Below are positions 8,330 to 16,103 of a DNA stretch of 64,000 bases, piece by piece; position 1 is the stretch's first letter, and every line of letters begins with the position of its first letter. This DNA comes from [Clostridium] leptum DSM 753 (GTDB lineage: Bacteria > Bacillota > Clostridia > Oscillospirales > Acutalibacteraceae). The stretch is taken from contig DS480349.1 in assembly GCA_000154345.1 (NCBI GenBank), positions 124,001 through 188,000 on the forward strand, written 5' to 3'. The position numbers and the translations under genes were made by a program. A model generated the notes under the pieces. The model worked only from the letters and a program-made list of their open reading frames with translations. It searched no databases and was not told the DNA's origin.

Positions 8330-9481
8330 TTAATAAATCTTTTTATACAGTTCGCAAATTTCTTCCGGACTGGTGTCCCTTGGGTTGCCGGGAGTGCAGG
8401 CGTCGATGAAGGCAAACTCGGACAGGGCCTTTAGGTCTTCTTCCTTTACGCCGATTTCATGGAGAGTCTTGGGAATTCCCACATCCTCAGACAGCTTTTT
8501 CACAGCGTCGATTGCAGCTTTGCGGTATTCCTCCTGGCTCATGGCTTCCGTACCCTGTACGCCCATGGCCTTGGCGATGTCTCTGTATTTTTCACCGGTG
8601 CAAGGAGCGTTGTATTCCATTACGTAGGGAAGAATGACAGCGTTGGCGACGCCGTGGGGAGTGTCATAGAAAGCGCCCAGGGGATGCGCCATAGAGTGTA
8701 CGATGCCGAGGCCAACGTTAGAAAAGCCCATGCCGGCCACATACTGGCCCAATGCCATATCCTCGCGTCCCTTGGGATCATTTTCTACCGCAGCGCGGAG
8801 AGAACGGGCGATAATTTCAATGGCCTTTAGATGCATCATATCGGTCAGCTCCCAAGCGCCCTTGGTAATATAACCCTCGATGGCGTGAGTTAAAGCATCC
8901 ATGCCGGTAGCAGCGGTGAGTCCCTTGGGCATGGAAGACATCATGTCTGGATCGATAATGGCAACGACGGGAATATCATGACAGTCGGCGCAGACAAATT
9001 TGCGGCGCTTTTCCTCGTCGGTAATAACATAGTTGATGGTGACCTCCGCGGCAGTGCCGGCAGTGGTGGGAACCGCGATAATCGGCACACACTTGTTTTT
9101 GGTAACGTCAGCGCCCTCCAGGCTTTTAACGTCGGCATGCTCGGGATTGTTGACGATAATAGCGATGCCCTTGGCGGTATCGATGGAGGAGCCGCCGCCA
9201 ATAGCGATAATATAGTCGGCGCCAATAGACTTGAACATTTCCACGCCGCTCTTAACAACATTAACGGTAGGATTGGCCTTAACTTTGTCATACACCTCAT
9301 AGGCTAGGCCGTTAGCGTCTAAAAGCTTAGTGACATTATCCGCAACATGAAACTTAATCAGGTCAGGATCCGTTACAACCAGAGCTTTTTTGAAACAGCG
9401 TTTTTTCACTTCGGTGACAATATCCTGTACCGCGCCTTTTCCATGATAGCTGGTTTCATTCAGAACAATTCTGTTTGCCAT
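8330..9481 (-). CDS. fucO: Lactaldehyde reductase / propanediol oxidoreductase
   Basis: This 383-residue iron-dependent (group III) alcohol dehydrogenase is strikingly similar throughout to E. coli FucO as I recall it: the start MANRIVLNET, the NAD motif IGGGSSIDTAKG, PTTAGTAAEVTINYVI near residue 140, and the metal-site segments ALTHAIEGYI, VHSMAHPLGAF and TPHGVAN that supply Asp and His ligands. FucO reduces L-lactaldehyde to L-1,2-propanediol with NADH, closing fermentation of L-fucose or L-rhamnose. No fucose genes adjoin it, but a 6-deoxysugar-like locus and a rhamnose mutarotase lie 7-20 kb away. The start is supported by AAGGAG 7 bp upstream of the ATG. Confidence 0.93.
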   Translation of the reverse strand: MANRIVLNETSYHGKGAVQDIVTEVKKRCFKKALVVTDPDLIKFHVADNVTKLLDANGLAYEVYDKVKANPTVNVVKSGVEMFKSIGADYIIAIGGGSSIDTAKGIAIIVNNPEHADVKSLEGADVTKNKCVPIIAVPTTAGTAAEVTINYVITDEEKRRKFVCADCHDIPVVAIIDPDMMSSMPKGLTAATGMDALTHAIEGYITKGAWELTDMMHLKAIEIIARSLRAAVENDPKGREDMALGQYVAGMGFSNVGLGIVHSMAHPLGAFYDTPHGVANAVILPYVMEYNAPCTGEKYRDIAKAMGVQGTEAMSQEEYRKAAIDAVKKLSEDVGIPKTLHEIGVKEEDLKALSEFAFIDACTPGNPRDTSPEEICELYKKIY

Positions 9482-9564
9482 AGTTAAGACTCCTTTTTAT
9501 ATTATTTTATGGACGGGAGCTTTTTTGAAAAGACCCCGAAAAATACCATATGGCTGATAAAAAC

Positions 9565-9615
9565 AGTATAACGTAATTTATTGTTGTTGTCCATATTTGA
9601 TAATGAATTTGATAA
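9565..9615 (-). promoter_or_regulatory. fucO promoter with upstream tandem repeat
   Basis: On the minus strand TGGACA (9588-9593), 17 bp and TATACT (9565-9570) form a promoter. Immediately upstream of the -35 lie two direct copies of ATTTGATAA (9595-9603 and 9607-9615, read on +), 12 bp apart, placed where a transcription activator would bind. Confidence 0.5.
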
Positions 9616-9751
9616 ATTTTCGGCTTTTAGCCTTGTCGTGAATCAAATCAATCAAAACTGATCATTTCTTGAAAATTAGAAAGACAGCTTCAGGGGCAGA
9701 GCGGTATATTTTATGAGAAACTGTAAACTCTAATGCCGGAGGTGATTTAGT

Positions 9752-9904
9752 ATGCCAGATATTTTTAATTTCACACCAGAAATGGAAACCTATTTTTCCA
9801 CCCTGCCTGTCTATGTCCAGGAGAATATTAAGCAAAGCAATCAGAAGATCAATTCTTTAGAGGATTTGAGAGCGGTTTCTGAAAAGCTGATGGAAAGAAA
9901 ATAA
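9752..9904 (+). CDS. Small protein 1 of a three-member paralogous family
   Basis: This 50-residue ORF starts with ATG 10 bp after GGAGGTGA and ends at TAA 9902-9904. Its core, YFSTLPVYVQENIKQS, then SLEDLRAVSEKLMERK, recurs in modified form in the two following small genes (9960 and 10378), which shows selection on the protein. It is soluble, helical and has no signal peptide. I do not recognise a named family, although short clostridial proteins with the LPxxVQE pattern exist. Function unknown. A small terminator separates it from the next copy. Confidence 0.72.
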   Translation: MPDIFNFTPEMETYFSTLPVYVQENIKQSNQKINSLEDLRAVSEKLMERK

Positions 9905-9910
9905 GCCGAA

Positions 9911-9936
9911 ATGGAGGAATGCTTCCTCCATTTTTT
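9911..9936 (+). terminator. Short terminator or attenuator between small genes
   Basis: ATGGAGGA and its complement (9911-9918, 9924-9931) are followed by six T. It sits between the first and second small paralogues and would reduce read-through. Confidence 0.75.
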
Positions 9937-9959
9937 CAATGCCAAAGAGGAGAACAGCA

Positions 9960-10133
9960 ATGCAGAAGTATAATGACCTATATAGCCTAATTCAATCCGA
10001 TCCCAAAGCGGACCAATATTTCCGCTCCCTGCCCGGGTATGTGCAGGAGGCGATTTCCAGTAAGGCTTCCGGCGTGAATTCCTATGAAAGCCTGATAACT
10101 TACGCAGAGAAGCTAACCCGAGGGGATCTATAG
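9960..10133 (+). CDS. Small protein 2 of the paralogous family
   Basis: The gene encodes 57 residues from ATG 9960, chosen over the ATG at 9939 because AAAGAGGAG stands just before it and because the earlier ATG lies inside the preceding terminator region. The core is YFRSLPGYVQEAISSKASG, then SYESLITYAEKLTRG, aligning with the neighbours at F-x-S/T-L-P, V-Q-E, S-x-E-S/D-L and A/S-E-K-L. Soluble, no membrane segment. Function unknown; the tandem arrangement implies local duplication and divergence. Confidence 0.7.
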   Translation: MQKYNDLYSLIQSDPKADQYFRSLPGYVQEAISSKASGVNSYESLITYAEKLTRGDL

Positions 10134-10377
10134 AAGCCCTGGTTTTAGGAAAATTGAAAAAACGCCGGGATAAAAGCGCTGACGGACTGGAAAGACAGCA
10201 CAGAGCTCCGTTTTCTGTGTCCCGGATCAGTACCGTCTAGTCCGATCAGGCAAGCATAGGAATCATACTAGATAACTATAAATTACCCATTCACGTGGAG
10301 ACAGATGAAAGCGCGTCTTGCGTCAGGACAAAAATTCCCTGGTAAATGCGGTTCGGCTGGTAGCACACTAAGCAAGG
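10134..10377 (+). other. Non-coding stretch with nested inverted repeats
   Basis: No gene is visible here. Several arms can pair: CACAGA (10199-10204) with TCTGTG (10214-10219), CGGACT (10183-10188) with AGTCCG (10239-10244), and CCGGGA (10165-10170) with TCCCGG (10220-10225). The last two pairings cross each other, so the sequence could switch between folds or form a pseudoknot. Whether it is a functional leader for the third small gene is inference. Confidence 0.35.
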
Positions 10378-10572
10378 GTGATATTTTTGAACCAGAATGA
10401 TTATGGCAGCAGCGATATGCCGGGAATTATCGATGTTGTAGGCTATGATGACGACGACTTTTTCTCTACTCTTCCGGAACGGGTAAAGCAAGAATTGAGC
10501 CAATACCGGACTGAAGTGTCAGACTCGTCTGAGCTTCGGCGCCTGGCGGAAAAAATCATGCTGCGCTATTAA
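10378..10572 (+). CDS. Small protein 3 of the paralogous family
   Basis: This ORF of 64 residues opens with GTG at 10378; TTG at 10387, with AAGGG just upstream, is an alternative start. After an acidic stretch (VVGYDDDD) it carries the family core FFSTLPERVKQELSQY, then SSELRRLAEKIMLRY. Conservation with copies 1 and 2 is confined to this C-terminal 45-residue core, while the N-terminal 20 residues are unique. No known function. A strong terminator follows. Confidence 0.62.
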   Translation: MIFLNQNDYGSSDMPGIIDVVGYDDDDFFSTLPERVKQELSQYRTEVSDSSELRRLAEKIMLRY

Positions 10573-10602
10573 AAGAATTAAAAGGCAAATCATTAGAATA
10601 AC

Positions 10603-10666
10603 GGAAAAGGACGCCTATCTCCCTTGAACAAATCAACAGGGGAGAAAGCGGCCTTTTCTTTTTTTA
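10603..10666 (+). terminator. Terminator of the small-protein cluster
   Basis: A long hairpin pairs AAAAGG with CCTTTT and CTCCC with GGGGAG, followed by a T-rich tail (10653-10666). Confidence 0.75.
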
Positions 10667-10714
10667 TTTCCTATGATATGATGTTTTCAAGCAAAGGCAT
10701 AGGAGGAATTAACT

Positions 10715-11050
10715 ATGAACATACAGATATTCGGAAAAAATAAATGTTTCGACACGAAAAAGGCGGAGCGGTATTTCAAGGAACGGGGTGTAAAATATCA
10801 GAGAATTGACACCGTAAAATTTGGAATGAGTAAGGGAGAGCTCCAAAGCGTCGTCAAGGCGGTTGGTGGAATCGACAAACTGGTAGACGAAAAAAATCCG
10901 GACAGCGCCATCGTCAGCTATCTTGCCCGTGACGAGGATAAGCTTGAAAAGCTGATAGAAAATCCGAGGTGGTTGAAAACCCCGGTAGTACGCAATGGAA
11001 GGCAGGCAACGGTGGGGTATCAGCCGGAAGTGTGGAAAGCCTGGAAATAA
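10715..11050 (+). CDS. ArsC/Spx-family thioredoxin-fold protein
   Basis: This 111-residue protein has the ArsC/Spx/YffB fold. It opens with NIQIFGKNKCFDTKKAERYF, with a single active-site-like Cys at position 11 in place of the CxxC of Spx. A TPVVRNGRQATVGYQPEVWKAW tail (residues 88-110) matches arsenate-reductase-like proteins, including the cis-Pro after Thr. Members reduce arsenate with glutathione or thioredoxin, or bind RNA polymerase (Spx); this one lacks the second Cys of Spx and the multi-Arg site of true ArsC is not clear, so its role is open. GGAGGAA precedes the ATG. Confidence 0.82.
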   Translation: MNIQIFGKNKCFDTKKAERYFKERGVKYQRIDTVKFGMSKGELQSVVKAVGGIDKLVDEKNPDSAIVSYLARDEDKLEKLIENPRWLKTPVVRNGRQATVGYQPEVWKAWK

Positions 11051-11298
11051 ATATATCTCTTGCTATGTTAAAAAAGCGCATCAAAATGGGAAAACGGAGA
11101 TCGTTTTGTGTGGATAAATTTTCCGCCTGGAGTTAGGGGAATGCCGGACGTTTTGGTTTTATGCGTGTAATTCAGGAAAATTTTATTTTTGATCGTTTCC
11201 GTTTTATTGCTTTTCAGGAAAGCGTCTGCCTGTTTGCCCGCTGAAAATTTTTTGCATGTTCTTTTAATACTGTTTTTTGCCCCGCTGTATGGAAAAAT

Positions 11299-11340
11299 AG
11301 AAAAACGGCCCAGCCGGCGCTTTGACCGGCTGGGCCGTTC
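11299..11340 (-). terminator. Terminator of the uracil/xanthine permease gene
   Basis: AACGGCCCAGCCGG (11304-11317) and its perfect complement (11326-11339) are followed by TTTTT on the minus strand. The remainder of 11051-11386 shows no gene. Confidence 0.85.
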
Positions 11341-11386
11341 GTTATCATCGTGTGAGGAAAAAGTCAAAGAAAATCAAGGCAGGCCC

Positions 11387-12691
11387 TTATTTAGAAGCGG
11401 CTTCCTTTTCCGAGGCTTCCGGGGCAGGCTCCTCGTCGTTGGTGAGATGGAATTTCTCACATACGTAAAAAATCAGGCTCAGGATCATACCTACTACGCA
11501 GGCTAAAACCATACCCTTTAACTCTAGGCTGCCAAATTTTAAGGTAATGCCAGACAGTCCGGTGACAAAGATGACCGAGGTAAGGATCAGGTTTTTGGAC
11601 TTGGAGTAGTCTACCTTGGAATCCACTAGGATTCGCAGGCCTGAGGTTCCAATCATGCCGTACAGCAGGAAAGAGATACCGCCGATGACAGCGTTAGGCA
11701 TGGTTTGAATCAAAGCGGAGAATTTACCGATAAAAGAGCAAAGAATAGAAAGGACAGCGGCGCCGCCGATTACCTGAACGCTATACACTCTGGTAACCGC
11801 CATAACGCCGATATTTTCGCCGTAGGTAGTTGTCGGAACAGAGCCAACCAAACCGGAAAGCATACTGGAAAAGTTGTCAGCGAAAATAGAACGGTGCAGG
11901 CCGGGGTCCTTGAGAAGATCTCTGCCCACCACCTTACTGGTTACCAGCTGATGGCCGATGTGCTCACTGGTAATGACCAGCAGAGCAGGCAGAATAATTA
12001 AAATAGCGTTGATGTCGAATTTGGGAAGCTGGAAATTTGGAAGAGAGAAGAAGGGAGTATCGATTACGGCTTGAAAGTCGACCGTACCGCAGCAAACGGC
12101 GGCGATGTATCCGGCGATAATAGCGATCAGGATTGGAATAACGGACAAGAATTTTTTAAACAGTACAGAGCCGAACACAGCGACCCCGATGGTGACCAAA
12201 AACACAATAATTGTGGAGGAATCAATGGAAGCGCCTTCCTCCGGGAGAAGTCCAGCGGTGCTCGCGGCATTTCCAGCAAGTTCTAAACCGATCAGAGCTA
12301 CTACGGAGCCCATGGCCGCCGGAGGAAGCACTACGTCGATCCAGTTGGTGCCGAACTTATAAATGACGAAAGCTAACAGGCATCCGCAGGCGCCGGTAAC
12401 CACAAAGCCGCCTAAGGCGTATTGATAGCCAAAGTTCGCGATTACCAGGCTGCCGGCGCCTAAAAAGGCGAAGCTGGAACCCAAATAAGCAGGAGCCTTC
12501 CCCTTAGTGATGATAATAAATAAAATTGTGCCGATACCATTCATTAAAAGAACAATGGCGGGATCAATGCCGAATAAAGTAGGAACCAGGATGGATGCGC
12601 CGAACATGGCGAACATGTGCTGAACACTCAGCGGAATCAGCATAGAAACCGGGACCTTTTCATCCACTTGTATGATTTTTCTACGTTCCAA
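11387..12691 (-). CDS. NCS2 family uracil/xanthine permease
   Basis: This is a 434-residue membrane transporter with 12-14 hydrophobic segments. The NCS2 signature is present: the N-terminal VDEKVPVSMLIPLSVQHMFAMFGAS with the QH pair, and the TSEHIGHQ segment, where Glu is the nucleobase-binding residue of UraA. It imports uracil (or another nucleobase) with protons. The start is taken as TTG at 12691 because AGGGGGT precedes it at the right distance and the protein then matches the UraA length; the longer frame to 12817 has no ribosome site. A TATAAT box lies on the minus strand upstream. No pyrimidine genes adjoin. Confidence 0.88.
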   Translation of the reverse strand: MERRKIIQVDEKVPVSMLIPLSVQHMFAMFGASILVPTLFGIDPAIVLLMNGIGTILFIIITKGKAPAYLGSSFAFLGAGSLVIANFGYQYALGGFVVTGACGCLLAFVIYKFGTNWIDVVLPPAAMGSVVALIGLELAGNAASTAGLLPEEGASIDSSTIIVFLVTIGVAVFGSVLFKKFLSVIPILIAIIAGYIAAVCCGTVDFQAVIDTPFFSLPNFQLPKFDINAILIILPALLVITSEHIGHQLVTSKVVGRDLLKDPGLHRSIFADNFSSMLSGLVGSVPTTTYGENIGVMAVTRVYSVQVIGGAAVLSILCSFIGKFSALIQTMPNAVIGGISFLLYGMIGTSGLRILVDSKVDYSKSKNLILTSVIFVTGLSGITLKFGSLELKGMVLACVVGMILSLIFYVCEKFHLTNDEEPAPEASEKEAASK

Positions 12692-12835
12692 AGAGATACC
12701 CCCTATTGATTTTATCTTGAAAATTATATCATAATTCATAAAAAATTCATAATGTTTTGTCGAAGGAAAGGGGAAAACAATCGCCAAAATTTCAGAAAAA
12801 ATTTTAGGACTTTTCACAAAAGCCGGGAACTATCA

Positions 12836-12864
12836 TTGGCAGAAGAACCGGGAACCGTTATAAT
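12836..12864 (+). promoter_or_regulatory. Promoter of the acyl-ACP thioesterase gene
   Basis: TTGGCA (12836-12841), 17 bp and TATAAT (12859-12864) form a near-consensus promoter with a leader of about 105 nt. Confidence 0.72.
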
Positions 12865-12976
12865 AAAGCTATATAGAATCAGAAAAACCGATTCTCTGTT
12901 GTCATAAGCTTTGTAGTCTGAAGGACGTGAGAACGGTCTGAAAATCTGCACAGGCATAAGAGAGGGAATCATTGCT

Positions 12977-13696
12977 ATGTATGAAAAGAGCTATGAAAAA
13001 GAGATTACCGTATATCAGTATGAATGTGACGTGAAAAACCGGATGACAGCCGCCGCCCTGTTAAAGCAGGTACAGCAGATCAGCACAGAGCACTGCGACA
13101 TATTCGGATTAGACGCCGCCTACTATCAATCCACGAATACGGCTTTCCTGCTGTCGAAGATATCCTTGCTGTTTCATCGGGAAATCCTGGTAGGAGAAAA
13201 GCTGAAGCTGGTGACTCAGCCCTCCTTGCCGGTAAAGGCAGTTTACCATCGGTATACCAGCGCCTATGATGATCAGGGGAAGGAGGCCGCCTCTGTGGAC
13301 AGCAGGTGGATTTTGGTGGATACCCAGACCCGTAGGATTCTGCGTAAAATTCCGGAAAATTTTCATTTCCCTTTCCTGACGGAACAGGTGCCGGAGCATC
13401 CTTGCAAGCTTGTGAAGTCTGAATGCATGGAGCATGCTGGAGAACAGTCTGCCGTTTACTCAAAGGTGGATCAAAACGGCCATTTAAACAATACGGAATA
13501 CGCCTCTATCGTGTGCGATCTGGTGCCCATTTCTCAAATTACTGAGCATCCAGTACGATCCATGGTGTTGGCTTATCATAATGAGCTGCGTCTTGGAGAA
13601 ACAATGGATCTGCTTATGGGCCCCATTGAAAATGGCTACGATATAACGGGCGAACGGGAAGGAAAGCCTTGCTTTGAAGCGAATATCCTGTTTTAG
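12977..13696 (+). CDS. Acyl-ACP thioesterase (FatA/FatB-like)
   Basis: The 239-residue protein has two hotdog domains. The N-terminal one includes MTAAALLKQVQQISTEH and the second contains SKVDQNGHLNNTEYAS (around residue 165-180), where Asp, Asn and His form the conserved thioesterase site of PF01643. It hydrolyses acyl-acyl carrier protein to free fatty acid, so it may set chain length or release fatty acids. The protein is shorter than plant FatA, as is usual for bacterial members, with a compact second domain. The gene is transcribed alone from its own promoter and has AGAGGGA upstream of the ATG. Confidence 0.88.
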   Translation: MYEKSYEKEITVYQYECDVKNRMTAAALLKQVQQISTEHCDIFGLDAAYYQSTNTAFLLSKISLLFHREILVGEKLKLVTQPSLPVKAVYHRYTSAYDDQGKEAASVDSRWILVDTQTRRILRKIPENFHFPFLTEQVPEHPCKLVKSECMEHAGEQSAVYSKVDQNGHLNNTEYASIVCDLVPISQITEHPVRSMVLAYHNELRLGETMDLLMGPIENGYDITGEREGKPCFEANILF

Positions 13697-13961
13697 ATTT
13701 TGATTTCACCGTCGGCGAGGGCAGCGGCATAAACGGCGCTCATAGGAGTTCTGCTGCCGGCAGGGAGGCGGGCGGCGCCGAATGTTTCCACCCATATTTA
13801 TTTCCTTTACAGCGTTAAGCTTCCAATATTCTTAAAATTGAATTTTTCTATTTTGGAGTGCAGCACTCCTAAGGCCAGCGGGGTTCTTTGCGCGCTGGTT
13901 ATTATGGAGCTCTCTTTTGGGGCATTCTTCCAGCAGGACGGCAGGTATCAAAGTCAAACAA

Positions 13962-13999
13962 AGAAGCCCTATCCGGCGGTACGACCGGATAGGGCTTTC
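13962..13999. terminator. Bidirectional terminator
   Basis: AGCCCTATCCGG (13965-13976) and its complement (13985-13996) form a hairpin between the convergent thioesterase and DeoR genes. It is followed by TTTCT on + and TTCTTTG on -. The rest of 13697-14007 shows no gene. Confidence 0.75.
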
Positions 14000-14007
14000 T
14001 GATACGT

Positions 14008-14796
14008 TTATGCGATGACTAGATCAAAAGACTCCAGCTGCCGCAGCTGTTCCGCAGCTTGCGGATCAATTCCTTTGTCGGTAATCAGCTTGTCAATATC
14101 CGACAAAGCAGCGAACTGGGTAAAGGAAAGCTTCCCGAATTTCGAGCTGTCGCTGAGCATGATTACTTCTGACGCCACCTGGATCATTGTTTTTTTGACC
14201 TCAGCCTGATTGAAATCAGGAGTGGTAAAGCCGCGGTCCAGGGAAACGGCATTGGATGAGAGGAAAACTTTGTCTACATTCAGCTCGGAAAGATAGGATA
14301 CCGCCATAGGGCCTACCGTACAGTGGAAGCCATGGCGCAGGGTGCCGCCAATCAAAATTAGATTGGCTTGGGTGAATTCCTCCAATAAAGAAGCGATTTC
14401 TATGTCATTGAGAACGATGGTCAGGTCCCGTTTTCCCGAAAGACATTTGGCCAGTTCCAGGGTAGTAGTACCGGTGTCCAGGATAATGGTGTCTCCATCC
14501 TCAATCAGCTTTGCGGCACAAGCGGCGATTTGCCGTTTCTGCTCCATATTCCGGATTTCCTTATGTCTGGAATCCAGCTCAAAGGAGGTTTTTTCCAGAG
14601 AGATGGCACCGCCGTGGGTACGTTTCAGCTTTCTTTCGTTCTCCAGGTCCCGTAGGTCATTTCGAATGGTAGCGGGAGAAACGTCGAAATAATCGCAGAG
14701 CTCGGGAACCAGCAGCTTAGATTTCTGCCGCAGAAGCTCCAAAATTTGGCCTTTTCGCTCCTCTGCAAATAAGGGGTGCTCGGATTGAGGCTTCAT
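14008..14796 (-). CDS. DeoR/GlpR family transcriptional regulator
   Basis: This repressor of about 262 residues has a DeoR winged helix at the N-terminus (EERKGQILELLRQKSK, then VSPATIRNDLRDLE, then KRTHGGA) and a DeoRC sugar-phosphate-sensing domain (DTGTTTLELAKCL, IGGTLRHGFHCTVGP, DSSKFGK). Proteins of this type repress sugar catabolic genes and release DNA on binding phosphorylated intermediates. The ATG at 14796 is preferred because GGAG lies 9 bp upstream; an ATG at 14817 would add seven residues. It sits 1.3-5 kb from the divergent carbohydrate locus, which it might control, but that is not shown by the sequence. Confidence 0.88.
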   Translation of the reverse strand: MKPQSEHPLFAEERKGQILELLRQKSKLLVPELCDYFDVSPATIRNDLRDLENERKLKRTHGGAISLEKTSFELDSRHKEIRNMEQKRQIAACAAKLIEDGDTIILDTGTTTLELAKCLSGKRDLTIVLNDIEIASLLEEFTQANLILIGGTLRHGFHCTVGPMAVSYLSELNVDKVFLSSNAVSLDRGFTTPDFNQAEVKKTMIQVASEVIMLSDSSKFGKLSFTQFAALSDIDKLITDKGIDPQAAEQLRQLESFDLVIA

Positions 14797-14882
14797 GTGT
14801 GACCACTCCGATCTCATAATTCTTAAAAGGATATTTCTTTATTTGCTTCTATAATCTTTCAGCGATAAACTTAATAAATTTT

Positions 14883-14911
14883 ATTATAATATAATCCGAA
14901 AAGAAACGCAA
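14883..14911 (-). promoter_or_regulatory. Promoter of the DeoR regulator gene
   Basis: On the minus strand TTGCGT (14906-14911), 17 bp and TATAAT (14883-14888). The surrounding DNA is AT-rich. Confidence 0.6.
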
Positions 14912-15033
14912 GAATAGACGATTATTAATAAGCGGAAAATGTAAACAGTCAAAAAGAAGCGAAAAACATAATAGAGGCGCTGATGCATGGCCGGGAATCA
15001 GGCTTAAGGCGAAAACAACAAGTGTTTATGATA

Positions 15034-15076
15034 CCGCCGCGTTAAGCTCCCGTTTCCATTTTAGGCGGCGTTTTTT
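15034..15076 (+). terminator. Stand-alone hairpin with T-run
   Basis: CCGCC (15034-15038) pairs with GGCGG (15064-15068) and is followed by six T. No gene on + precedes it in the 14818-15190 gap, so it may end an undetected short transcript. Confidence 0.4.
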
Positions 15077-15190
15077 ATTGCTTCTAAAGCCAGCCGCTCT
15101 CATAAGCTGCTAAGCTTTTTGTTTTCCAGCGGATGGAGGGCTATCGCCCCGATGAAAGAATTCAAAATTACTGAAAAGGAGAGAAATACT

Positions 15191-15697
15191 ATGCTATGTG
15201 AGCTGCGTCCGTGGCGCATGGAAGACGCAACAGAGCTGCAAAAGATTCTTAATAATAAAAAGATCCTGGATAATTTACGGGATGGGATTCCTTATCCATA
15301 CACTTTGGCGGACGCAAAAGCGTTTATTCAGTCTATGAGCGAGGCGGAGCCGGATTCCACCTATGCCTTTGCCATTACAGCGGACGGCAGGCTGGCGGGC
15401 AGTATCGGCGCTTTTCGGAAAGAAAATATTCATTCCCGCACAGCGGAGATCGGGTATTATATTGCTGAAAAGGATTGGGGGAGGGGAATTGGTTCTGACG
15501 CTGTTAAGCGGCTCTGCCGCTATCTTTTTCAAAATACAGATCTGCTTCGGATCTTTGCCGAGCCCTTTGCTTATAATCAGGCGTCGTGCCGGATTTTGGA
15601 AAAGGCTGGATTTGCCTTAGAAGGCGTTTTAAGAAAGAACGCGGTTAAGAATGGGAAGATTTTAGATATGAAAATGTATTCCATTGTGAGGGAGTAA
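15191..15697 (+). CDS. GNAT acetyltransferase, RimJ/RimL type
   Basis: The 168-residue protein has the GNAT fold. LRPWRMEDATELQKIL opens it, and EIGYYIAEKDWGRGIGSDAVKRL (residues 88-110) is motif A with the acetyl-CoA-binding R/Q-x-x-G-x-G/A loop (WGRGIG). It ends with the NQASCRILEKAGFALEGVLRKNAVKNG segment typical of RimJ/RimL-like enzymes, which acetylate protein N-termini or small amines. The start at 15191 is chosen because AAAGGAG lies 9 bp before it; the upstream in-frame ATGs lack a site. Stand-alone gene; substrate unknown. Confidence 0.85.
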   Translation: MLCELRPWRMEDATELQKILNNKKILDNLRDGIPYPYTLADAKAFIQSMSEAEPDSTYAFAITADGRLAGSIGAFRKENIHSRTAEIGYYIAEKDWGRGIGSDAVKRLCRYLFQNTDLLRIFAEPFAYNQASCRILEKAGFALEGVLRKNAVKNGKILDMKMYSIVRE

Positions 15698-15705
15698 GCA
15701 AAAGC

Positions 15706-15734
15706 GGCCTTCTTCCCTGATGAAGGCCAATTTT
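15706..15734 (+). terminator. Terminator of the GNAT gene
   Basis: GGCCTTC (15706-15712) and GAAGGCC (15722-15728) are followed by AATTTT. The remaining DNA to 16103 holds no convincing gene. Confidence 0.6.
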
Positions 15735-16103
15735 CAGCGCAAGATTTCCTTTTGGCCTTTGATCCTCCTCTTGCGGGGCGTTCTTCCCTGCGAATTGTAA
15801 AAAACCGCACGAACTTGTTTTCATCTTCTCATTTGATTCTATACGCTTGTTTGGAGATTCTTCCGGCGCATTTTGATCTGGGCTTTCTAAGATCTTAACC
15901 AGAGCCCCAGAAAATAGGAAGCCGGATTTTTAGTGCTTTGCTGTTGAAGAACAAAGCAATGAGAATAAAATTCCGCTTATAGTGACTTTGCAGGAAGCCA
16001 TGCTAATTTGCGATCAGGACAGCCAGCGGGATGGAAAGACTGCAAATATGATGGAAATCAGAAAGCAACTGGCGCGAAGGAAAGAGTGATTTTAATCAAA
16101 TTG

